Of a stretch of 64,000 nucleotides of DNA, positions 50,730 to 57,511 are shown in pieces. The notes beneath the pieces were generated by a model. It searched no databases and was not told where the DNA came from. It saw only the letters and a program-made list of their open reading frames with translations. Position numbers and translations under genes: made by a program. This DNA comes from Ameyamaea chiangmaiensis (lineage in GTDB: Bacteria; Pseudomonadota; Alphaproteobacteria; Acetobacterales; Acetobacteraceae). The stretch covers positions 1 to 64,000 of the forward strand of contig NZ_BAPT01000042.1 in NCBI RefSeq assembly GCF_025995235.1. The letters run 5' to 3'. The number at the start of each line of letters is the position of its first letter. Positions within the stretch are counted from its first letter, which is position 1.

Positions 50730-51713
50730 GTGCTGCGCGTCGGACTGGTAGGGGCAGGCCACTTCGGCCGTTTCCATGCCCTGAAAATCGCTGCCAACCC
50801 GCGCGAGCATCTGGTCGCCGTCCTCGATCCCGATCCCGAGCGCGCGGCGGCGGTGGTCGCGCAGGCTGGTGGTGCCGTGGTGCACAGCCTCGACGATCTC
50901 CTCGCGCAGTGCGAGGCGGTCGTGATCGCTGCCCCCGCCGAGCATCACTTTTCCCTGGCCGGGCGGGCGCTGGAGGCCGGTCGGCATGTGCTGGTCGAAA
51001 AGCCGATCGCGGCGACACTCGAGCAGGCCTCTGCCCTGACCGCACTGGCGCGGGCCAAAGGGCGCGTCCTTCAGGTCGGGCACCTCCTGCGGTATTCGGC
51101 CGAGCACGCGGCCATCACCCGGCGGATCCATCGTCCATTATACATCGAGGCCACCCGCATCGCGCCGTTCAAGCCGCGCGGGACGGATGTGTCGGTCATC
51201 CTGGACCTCATGATCCATGATCTCGATCTCGTACTCGCGATCGTTGACTCGCCGATTGAGTCCGTCGACGCGATTGGGGCGGCCGTCAGTTCGGCGCACG
51301 AGGATATCGCCAACGCGCGTGTCCGCTTCACAAACGGCTGCGTCGCGGCCATCACCGCCAGCCGCATCTCGCTGAAGACCGAGCGACGGATGAGGCTGTT
51401 TTCGGAAGAGGGTTATCTCTCGGCCGACTTCGTCAAACGCGAACTGAGTATGATCGGCCGAGATCGCGGCGTCCCATTGCCCGGCACGGGCGGTTTTCGC
51501 CGCGAAGCCGTCACGTGGCGTGACCATGACAATCTCGCCGCCGAGCATGACGCTTTCGTGGCAAGCTGTCTCGACGGGGCACCGGTGAAAGTCGATGGCG
51601 AGGCCGGACGCCGGGCTCTCGAGGCTGCCCTTGCCGTTACCACGAGTATTACGGAGTCGCGCAACCGCTGGACGGCCGCCGGCCTTATCGGAGATCCCAC
51701 CTCGGAACTCTGA
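50730..51713 (+). CDS. Gfo/Idh/MocA-family oxidoreductase
   Basis: The 327-residue protein has an N-terminal Rossmann fold with VGLVGAGHFGRFHALK (residues 4-19), the EKPIAAT motif around residue 93 with the catalytic-type lysine and a C-terminal substrate domain with MIHDLDLVLAI (His-Asp pair). Family members oxidise or reduce sugars and sugar nucleotides with NAD(P). The substrate is not known. The neighbour is LpxR-like, so an envelope sugar such as the UDP-GlcNAc 3-dehydrogenase GnnA reaction is possible, but that is a guess. It starts with GTG four bases after the LpxR-like stop. It is convergent with the ABC-F gene; only a weak six-base stem lies between them. Confidence 0.85.
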   Translation: MLRVGLVGAGHFGRFHALKIAANPREHLVAVLDPDPERAAAVVAQAGGAVVHSLDDLLAQCEAVVIAAPAEHHFSLAGRALEAGRHVLVEKPIAATLEQASALTALARAKGRVLQVGHLLRYSAEHAAITRRIHRPLYIEATRIAPFKPRGTDVSVILDLMIHDLDLVLAIVDSPIESVDAIGAAVSSAHEDIANARVRFTNGCVAAITASRISLKTERRMRLFSEEGYLSADFVKRELSMIGRDRGVPLPGTGGFRREAVTWRDHDNLAAEHDAFVASCLDGAPVKVDGEAGRRALEAALAVTTSITESRNRWTAAGLIGDPTSEL

Positions 51714-51741
51714 GGTAGGGATCAGATTTTAAAACAAACAG

Positions 51742-53553
51742 CTACCTTTCCAAGGCCTCACGTTTTGTCTCCAGCTGCAGCCAGAGTTCCTCGGCGGCCG
51801 TCAGGCGATGCTGCGTATCCTCCAGCGTGGCGGTCAGGCGCGCGAAAGCGTTCGGGTCACGACTGTAGAGGCCCGCGTCAGAGAGACGTTCGCGCAAGGA
51901 GATGATCTCCTGCTCCAGCGTCTCGATCTGTCCCGGGAGCTGTTCGAGGGCGTGTTTATCCTTGAAAGACAGCTTGTTCGCCGACTTTTTTCCACCTTTG
52001 CCCGAGCTTCCTGCTGCCTTTGCCGGCCTGGTGTCTTCGGCGGTGGCTTCGCGTCCGGACGGTGCGGTCAGGCCGTTCTGGGCCAGCATGTCGCTATATC
52101 CACCGGCATATTCGACCCAACGCCCATCGCCCTCGGCGGCGAGAATGGAGGTCGAAACCCGATCGAGGAAGTCGCGGTCATGGCTGACCAGAACGACAGT
52201 GCCCGCATACGACGCCAGCATGTCCTGCAACAGGTCCAGCGTCTCCAGATCGAGATCGTTGGTGGGTTCGTCCAGCACCAGAACGTTGGAAGGCCGCGCC
52301 AGAGCGCAGGCGAGCAGCAGTCGGCCGCGTTCGCCTCCTGACAGGGCCCCGACGGGTGTCCGGGCCTGCTCGGGACGGAACAGGAAGTCCTTCATGTATC
52401 CGATGACGTGTCGCTTGTCGTCGCCGACCTGAACCATGTCGCCGCCGCCGCCGGTCAGCGTATCGGCAAGCGTGCGATCGGGGGAGAGAGTGGCGCGTTG
52501 CTGATCGAGGGTCTGAACCTGCAACGCAGTGCCGATCCGCACCTCGCCGTCATCGGGCTGGTCGATACCGGTCAGAAGGCGGAGCAGCGTCGTCTTGCCC
52601 GCACCGTTCGCGCCGACGATCCCAAGCCGATCGCCCCGCAGGACGCGCAGATCGAGATCGCGGATGATCGTTCGCTCCCCGTAGCGGCGCGTGGCGTTCT
52701 CGGCGACCACGACCAGCTTGCCCGACGTTGCCGCCGTCTGGGCGTCCAGTTTCACGCTGCCCTGTGCCCGCACGGTGTCGCGGCGCGTCTGCCTCAGGGC
52801 CGCCAGCTCGGCGACGCGGCGGACGTTTCGCTTGCGGCGTGCCGTCACGCCATAACGCATCCAGTCTTCTTCGCGGGCAATCTGCCGATCGAGCTTGTGG
52901 GCGTCGCGCTCTTCCTGCTCCAGAACCTCCTCGCGCCATGTCTCGAAACGGCCGAACCCCTGATCGAGCCTGCGCGTGATGCCCCGGTCCAGCCACACGA
53001 CACTGCGCGACAATGTTTCCAGAAAGCGGCGGTCATGGCTGATCACCACCAGAGCGGACCGAAGCGAGAGCAACTCGCGCTCCAACCACGCGATCGTCGG
53101 CATGTCGAGATGATTGGTCGGCTCATCAAGAAGGAGCAGGTCCGGTTCGGCCGCCAGCGCCTGCGCAAGAGCGCAGCGGCGCGCCTCGCCGCCCGAGAGG
53201 TTACCGATCAGTTCGTCGCCGGTCAGCCCGAGTTCGGCCAGGAACGACCGGGCGCGGTAGTCTTCGTCGTCCGCCAGACCGTCGCTGGCCGCCTCGAATG
53301 TCGTTGCAAACGCGCTGAGATCGGGTTCCTGCCGGACGTAACGCACAGTCGTGCCCGGCTGCAGGAACCGGGTGCCGGAGTCCATCTTGATGTCGCCCGC
53401 CGCGATGCGAAGCAGCGTCGATTTGCCGCTGCCGTTGCGTCCGACGAGGCAGAGTTTTTCACCCGGAGAGACGCCAAACCCCGCGCCATCGAGAAGCGGC
53501 TTGCCGCCGAGCGTGAGGGTGATGTCCTGGAGGAGCAGAAGCGGAGGTGCCAT
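51742..53553 (-). CDS. uup: ABC-F ATPase, Uup type
   Basis: The 603-residue protein has two ATP-binding cassettes without membrane segments. Walker A motifs are GRNGSGKS and GANGAGKT, signatures are NLSGGEARR and ALSGGERGR, and Walker B regions are LLLLDEPTNHLD and VLVLDEPTNDLD. A linker rich in Arg (RRKRNVRRV) lies between them. A C-terminal coiled coil (about 520-600, LPGQIETLEQEIISLRERL) marks the Uup subgroup. ABC-F proteins act on ribosomes; Uup also affects branched DNA and transposon excision. It follows otsA on the same strand after 46 bases. Confidence 0.92.
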   Translation of the reverse strand: MAPPLLLLQDITLTLGGKPLLDGAGFGVSPGEKLCLVGRNGSGKSTLLRIAAGDIKMDSGTRFLQPGTTVRYVRQEPDLSAFATTFEAASDGLADDEDYRARSFLAELGLTGDELIGNLSGGEARRCALAQALAAEPDLLLLDEPTNHLDMPTIAWLERELLSLRSALVVISHDRRFLETLSRSVVWLDRGITRRLDQGFGRFETWREEVLEQEERDAHKLDRQIAREEDWMRYGVTARRKRNVRRVAELAALRQTRRDTVRAQGSVKLDAQTAATSGKLVVVAENATRRYGERTIIRDLDLRVLRGDRLGIVGANGAGKTTLLRLLTGIDQPDDGEVRIGTALQVQTLDQQRATLSPDRTLADTLTGGGGDMVQVGDDKRHVIGYMKDFLFRPEQARTPVGALSGGERGRLLLACALARPSNVLVLDEPTNDLDLETLDLLQDMLASYAGTVVLVSHDRDFLDRVSTSILAAEGDGRWVEYAGGYSDMLAQNGLTAPSGREATAEDTRPAKAAGSSGKGGKKSANKLSFKDKHALEQLPGQIETLEQEIISLRERLSDAGLYSRDPNAFARLTATLEDTQHRLTAAEELWLQLETKREALER

Positions 53554-53599
53554 GGCGGCGTTCTCGCCCGTTCCGCGCCCCGGCGCAAGTCAGCCCTTC

Positions 53600-54991
53600 T
53601 CAGGCGGCGCCCGACCCGCGCGCCTGCAACAAGGCGTCGAGAAAGGACTCTCCCCACATCAGCGGCGTGCGTGAGGAGATGACGTGCCAGTTCGCCTCCC
53701 AGCGGCGACGGCGCTCTTCCCTTGCCATCGACAGGGCACGATGGATGGCATCGGCCACTTCGTCGCCGTCGAACGCGTTAACCAGCAGGGCGTCCTTCAA
53801 CTGTGCCGCGGCGCCCGCGTAACGCGACAGCACCAGAACGCCAGGATCGTCCCCGTCCTGCGCCGCCACATATTCCTTGGCGACAAGATTCATGCCATCG
53901 CGCAACGGGGTTACCAACCCGACACGCGCCGTGCGCATGATTCCGGCCAGATGGGCACGTGCGACGGGACGGGTCACAAAGCGCAGGGGCGTCCAGGCCG
54001 GCATCGCCAGCTCCGCGTTCAGGGCACCCGACAGGCGCTCGAGCTCTTCCCGCAGGGACTTGTAGATCTCCACGTCCTGGCGGCTCGACGCGGCGACTTG
54101 CAGGAAGGTGACGCGTTCCTGCCATTCGGGATGCTTGTCGAGAAAAGAGCGGTAGCCGTTGATCCGCCGCCGGATTCCTTTCGTGGGATCCATTCGGTCG
54201 GCGCCGATCATCAGGGTCGAGCCCAGGAGCGATTCCGAAAAGCGTCGTATGGCCGTGGTGTCACTCTCCTCGGCGGCGGTTCTGGCAAATCCGGGCGCGT
54301 CGATCTCGACGGGGAATGCGCCGACATGCACCGTCCGGCCGCCGCATGTGACGACATTGTTGCCGGCCGTTTCGCCACCCGCCAGGCGCTCGACACAGGC
54401 GACGAAATTCTGCGCGTCATGGCTGGTCTGAAACCCGACCAGATCGGCCTGCATGAGCTGGCGCAGAAACGTCGCGGCCTCCGGGATGGTCGAGAGGATA
54501 TCGGGCGAGGGGAAAGGCGTATGAAGAAAGAAACCGATTGGCACCTGCACGCCGCGTGTCCGTAGCGCGGCGGCCAGAGGCACGAGGTGATAGTCGTGGA
54601 TCCACACCACGTCTCCGGGCCGGATCATGTCCTTCAGCGTGGTGGCGAAGCGCGCGTTCACGGTGCGATAGACATGCAGGCTGTGACGGTCGAAACTGAT
54701 CTGTTCGGGCAGGGAATGGATCAGCGGCCAGAGCGTCGCGTTGGAGAAGTTGGCGTAATAACCCTGATATTCGTCGGGGGTGAGGTTGATGGTGGCGTAC
54801 TGGACGCCGCCCTCCTCCACGATGGCGGGGGCAGTGTCGTGTTCGGCATTGTCCGCGATGTCGCCGCTCCAGCCAAACCAGAGTCCGCCGCGACGGGCCA
54901 GAAGATCGTGAAGCACGACAGCGAGACCGCCGGCTTTTTCTCCCGCCGTTGGTACGGGTACTCGGTTCGACACAACGATCAAGCGACTCAT
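53600..54991 (-). CDS. otsA: Trehalose-6-phosphate synthase
   Basis: OtsA makes trehalose-6-phosphate from UDP-glucose and glucose-6-phosphate. The 463-residue GT20 enzyme has VVSNRVPVP at the start, GGLAVVLHDLL, the WIHDYHLVPLA motif, GFFLHTPFPSPDIL, GADRMDPTKGI and the TPLRDGMNLVAKEYVAAQ donor site. Trehalose is a stress protectant. No otsB phosphatase gene is adjacent, either upstream or downstream. phyR lies 114 bases upstream on the same strand, and a candidate EcfG promoter sits in the gap, so it is probably part of the general stress response. Confidence 0.94.
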   Translation of the reverse strand: MSRLIVVSNRVPVPTAGEKAGGLAVVLHDLLARRGGLWFGWSGDIADNAEHDTAPAIVEEGGVQYATINLTPDEYQGYYANFSNATLWPLIHSLPEQISFDRHSLHVYRTVNARFATTLKDMIRPGDVVWIHDYHLVPLAAALRTRGVQVPIGFFLHTPFPSPDILSTIPEAATFLRQLMQADLVGFQTSHDAQNFVACVERLAGGETAGNNVVTCGGRTVHVGAFPVEIDAPGFARTAAEESDTTAIRRFSESLLGSTLMIGADRMDPTKGIRRRINGYRSFLDKHPEWQERVTFLQVAASSRQDVEIYKSLREELERLSGALNAELAMPAWTPLRFVTRPVARAHLAGIMRTARVGLVTPLRDGMNLVAKEYVAAQDGDDPGVLVLSRYAGAAAQLKDALLVNAFDGDEVADAIHRALSMAREERRRRWEANWHVISSRTPLMWGESFLDALLQARGSGAA

Positions 54992-55037
54992 GCGGCGTCT
55001 CCGTCTTGTTTCCGCCGTGGGGCGGCAAGGCCCGGAA

Positions 55038-55065
55038 CGAACGTCCGAACCCGGGCAAACGTTTC
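55038..55065. promoter_or_regulatory. Candidate EcfG-type promoter(s) between phyR and otsA
   Basis: On the minus strand GAAAC (plus 55061-55065), 17 bases, CGTT (plus 55040-55043) matches GGAAC-N16/17-CGTT with one mismatch and lies about 50 bases before otsA. On the plus strand CGAAC (55038-55042), 17 bases, CGTT (55060-55063) overlaps it almost symmetrically. The minus-strand copy would drive otsA. The plus-strand copy would run antisense into phyR and may be chance. Confidence 0.45.
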
Positions 55066-55105
55066 GCCGCTGATGCCGGACCTGGGGCTTCCGGGGGCGC
55101 GTGCC

Positions 55106-55834
55106 TTAGGGCATCCGCACCCCGCCGGTCACCGCCTGATAGGTGGCGATGGCCAGCGTGACCGGATCGAACGGCTTGGTGATGACGAACGCGGGTTCGA
55201 CACGTTCGCCCGTCAGCAACCGTTCCGGATAGGCCGTCACAAACACGACCGGCACCCTGTGATCCTGCATGATCCGCGTGACCGCACTGATGCCGTCGCC
55301 GCCGCCACCGAGGTTGATGTCGGCAAGGATCAGGCCCGGACGCCGGAGCAGCGCCAGTTCGACGGCGTCCTTTTCGGTGTGCGCGACACCGGCGACGCGG
55401 TGGCCGCACTGGGCGACCAATTCCTCGATGTCCATGGCGATGATCGGCTCGTCCTCAATGATCAGGACGTCCGTGCGCGCGCTCTCGCCGAGGGCGGCGC
55501 GCGCATCAACCAGCGTGGCGCGCGCGTCGTCCAGCGACAGTCCGACGATGGTGGAGGCGTCGTCCAGCGGCACCTCCTCCAGCATCGTCAGCAGGAGAAG
55601 CATTCGCCCTGCGGCACTCAGGCCGCCCGGAGGGTCGTCGCCGCCGGCGCGCAGGCCGATCTCGCGGTAGAGCGCGTTACGCGGGGTCAGTTCGGTCTGA
55701 TCTCTGACCATGAGATCACGAAGGCTCTCGGCGACGGCCAGATCACCTCGGGCCTGACTTCCTGTCAGCGCGCGCGCATAGCGCCGCGCGTAGGGAAGGG
55801 CGCGGACAAAATCGTGTCTCCGCGATTCGACCAT
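55106..55834 (-). CDS. phyR: General stress response regulator PhyR
   Basis: PhyR is the anti-anti-sigma factor of the alphaproteobacterial general stress response. The 242-residue protein has an EcfG-like output domain (about residues 1-115, LPYARRYARALTGSQARGD and a sigma-4-like GLSLDDARATL) fused to a C-terminal receiver. The receiver has the acidic pair EDEP, phospho-acceptor Asp172 in LADINLG, Thr200 in FVTAYP and Lys220 in TKPF. Phosphorylation lets the sigma-like domain trap NepR. I start at ATG 55834; the frame also has TTG six bases upstream. It is divergent from ecfG across 117 bases and lies upstream of otsA. Confidence 0.95.
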   Translation of the reverse strand: MVESRRHDFVRALPYARRYARALTGSQARGDLAVAESLRDLMVRDQTELTPRNALYREIGLRAGGDDPPGGLSAAGRMLLLLTMLEEVPLDDASTIVGLSLDDARATLVDARAALGESARTDVLIIEDEPIIAMDIEELVAQCGHRVAGVAHTEKDAVELALLRRPGLILADINLGGGGDGISAVTRIMQDHRVPVVFVTAYPERLLTGERVEPAFVITKPFDPVTLAIATYQAVTGGVRMP

Positions 55835-55951
55835 AAGCAATGTGTCTCCGTTTCGCGCCAGATACGGCCGGCCCGTGCGGCGATTACAGCGGACGTTGGG
55901 AGAGAACGCAAATCTCTGTTAAGCGAGGGTTTCGCAACGGCACCCGGCGGC

Positions 55952-56485
55952 ATGCAGTCCTTCCGAAAATCCCTTCTCGACACTCTTCCCGCACTTCGGG
56001 CGTTTGCACGCTTTTTGACCCGCAACGCGTCACAGGCCGACGACCTTGTGCAGGAGACGGTCATGCGCGCGCTGACCGCACACGACCAGTTTATCGAAGG
56101 CACCAGCATCAAGGCGTGGCTGTTCACCATTGCCCGCAACCTGTTCTACGAGACCAGGCGCCGCCATCGCCGCGAAAGCGAGGTGATGGAGGATTTCAGC
56201 GCGCAGGCCGCGCTGAACGGCGACGACGGACAGGCGCCACTGACCGACACCCGCGCGCGCGTCCATGAGCTTGAGCGCGAGATCTGGAAGCTGCCGCCTC
56301 CCTTGCGCGAGGCGCTGATTCTCGTTGGCGCGCAGGAAATGACGTACGAGGAGGCCGCGGCCGTCTGCGGCGTCCCCGTCGGTACGGTCAAGGCGCGCGT
56401 GTCGCGCGCACGAAGCCATCTCGGGCGCCAATTGTCGTCGGACGAGGCGGCGGACGCGGGCACCGACGGGGGTGGAGAGGCGTGA
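55952..56485 (+). CDS. ecfG: General stress ECF sigma factor EcfG (first paralogue)
   Basis: From ATG 55952 the protein has 177 residues. It has sigma region 2 (LRAFARFLTRNASQADDLVQETVMRAL, then GTSIKAWLFTIARNLFYETRRR) and region 4 (LREALILVGAQEMTYEEAAAVCGVPVGTVKARVSRARSHLG). The 2.3/2.4 stretch and AWLFTI.RN are typical of EcfG (ECF15). It is divergent from phyR and followed 93 bases later by a second similar sigma gene. The frame is open far upstream through phyR antisense and has no meaning there. I could not find a good EcfG-type promoter in front of it. Confidence 0.9.
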   Translation: MQSFRKSLLDTLPALRAFARFLTRNASQADDLVQETVMRALTAHDQFIEGTSIKAWLFTIARNLFYETRRRHRRESEVMEDFSAQAALNGDDGQAPLTDTRARVHELEREIWKLPPPLREALILVGAQEMTYEEAAAVCGVPVGTVKARVSRARSHLGRQLSSDEAADAGTDGGGEA

Positions 56486-56578
56486 GGCAATGATCTCACG
56501 TTTATGTCATTGAAAGGCGTGCAACGGTTTTGCTCGGGCGTTCATTGATCCCTCGAAAAGCAACGAAGGACGAAAACG

Positions 56579-57157
56579 ATGGCCCAGACGTTCCATGATC
56601 AGGTGATCGCCATTCTCCCCAAGCTGCGTGTCCAGGCGCTGTCGCTGACGCGCAATCGCGCCGCCGCCGAAGATCTGGTGCAGGACGCCGTCTGCAATGC
56701 CCTTGCGGCGCAGGAAAGCTTCATTCCGGGTACGAACTTCCCCGCCTGGATGCACCGCATCCTGCGCAACCGTTTCATCTCCGACCTGCGCCGTCGTCGC
56801 GACACGACCGATATCGATGACCTGCCGCCCGGCATGTTCGCCACCGAGGCATCGCACGAGGATCGGTTGGTGCTGAAGGATCTGGCCCTCGCCCTGTCGC
56901 GCCTCCCTGAAGAGCAGCGCACGGCGCTGGTGCTCGTGGTCATGCAGGGGATGAGCTACGAGGATCTGGCCGAGGCCACCAATTGCGCCGTCGGAACCGC
57001 TAAAAGCCGTGTCTTCCGCGCCCGCCGTCAGCTTGAGGCGTGGATGAACGGCGATCTGCCCGCCTCCAACAAGCTGGGCCAGCGCGTTGCCGCCCTGCGC
57101 GCCGTGCTGGACACCCGGCTGGGGTCGACGGACAACGCCAAACGGATCGACGTTTAA
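56579..57157 (+). CDS. ECF sigma factor, second EcfG-like paralogue
   Basis: The 192-residue protein again has ECF15-like regions: LTRNRAAAEDLVQDAVCNALAA and GTNFPAWMHRILRNRFISDLRRRR in region 2, and LPEEQRTALVLVVMQGMSYEDLAEATNCAVGTAKSRVFRARRQL in region 4. A C-terminal tail of about 30 residues (NKLGQRVAALRAVLDTRLGS) is absent from the first paralogue. A GAAGGA ribosome site precedes ATG 56579. It lies between ecfG and nepR on the same strand. It may be a second target of NepR or a specialised sigma; the sequence alone does not tell. Confidence 0.88.
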   Translation: MAQTFHDQVIAILPKLRVQALSLTRNRAAAEDLVQDAVCNALAAQESFIPGTNFPAWMHRILRNRFISDLRRRRDTTDIDDLPPGMFATEASHEDRLVLKDLALALSRLPEEQRTALVLVVMQGMSYEDLAEATNCAVGTAKSRVFRARRQLEAWMNGDLPASNKLGQRVAALRAVLDTRLGSTDNAKRIDV

Positions 57158-57181
57158 AAAAGAAGCGGCAAAAGCACGCCG

Positions 57182-57219
57182 GTCATGCGCGACGATCTTT
57201 TCAGGTCGTCGTGCATGAC
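57182..57219. other. 14-base-pair hairpin between the second sigma gene and nepR
   Basis: GTCATGCGCGACGA (57182-57195) pairs with TCGTCGTGCATGAC (57206-57219), with one G-T pair and a ten-base loop. No T-run follows, so it is not a standard terminator. It lies 75 bases before nepR and could be a processing site, attenuator or operator that sets the sigma to anti-sigma ratio. Confidence 0.6.
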
Positions 57220-57294
57220 GTAACGACATCAGGACGTGATACCGGCACCAATGGTGTCATCGCTCAGGATGCACGAAGGGGTGAGAGAGCCGTA

Positions 57295-57495
57295 ATGGCG
57301 AAATCTGAACGTAGCGGAGGTCGCGGCGTTCCGGAGAAGGGGACCACTGAACGGGAGCAGGAGAAAGGCGATGAGGCAGACGGGGCATTTGACCTGTGGC
57401 TGAAGCGCGGTCTCCATCAGCTCTTCGATTCAGTCGCAAACGAGCCGATTCCCGACGAGCTTCTTCGTCTCATCGAGGAGGACCGCGAGAGTTAG
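57295..57495 (+). CDS. nepR: Anti-sigma factor NepR
   Basis: The 66-residue protein has a disordered charged head (about residues 1-30, EKGTTEREQEKGDEADG) and the conserved NepR helices FDLWLKRGLHQLFDSVANEPIPDELLRLIEE. NepR holds EcfG inactive and is captured by phosphorylated PhyR. It lies downstream of both sigma genes on the same strand, whereas in most alphaproteobacteria nepR precedes ecfG in one operon. A hairpin sits in its leader. The histidine kinase gene starts 16 bases after the stop. Confidence 0.88.
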   Translation: MAKSERSGGRGVPEKGTTEREQEKGDEADGAFDLWLKRGLHQLFDSVANEPIPDELLRLIEEDRES

Positions 57496-57511
57496 CCGAC
57501 GGTATCCACGC

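Noticed and set aside
54587..55951. In-frame 5' extension of ecfG across phyR and otsA
   Set aside because: It is antisense to both genes and has no sigma-factor similarity before Met at 55952.
56486..56578. EcfG-type promoter in front of the second sigma gene
   Set aside because: GCAAC and CGTT are present but only 13 bases apart, too close for the consensus spacing of 16-17.
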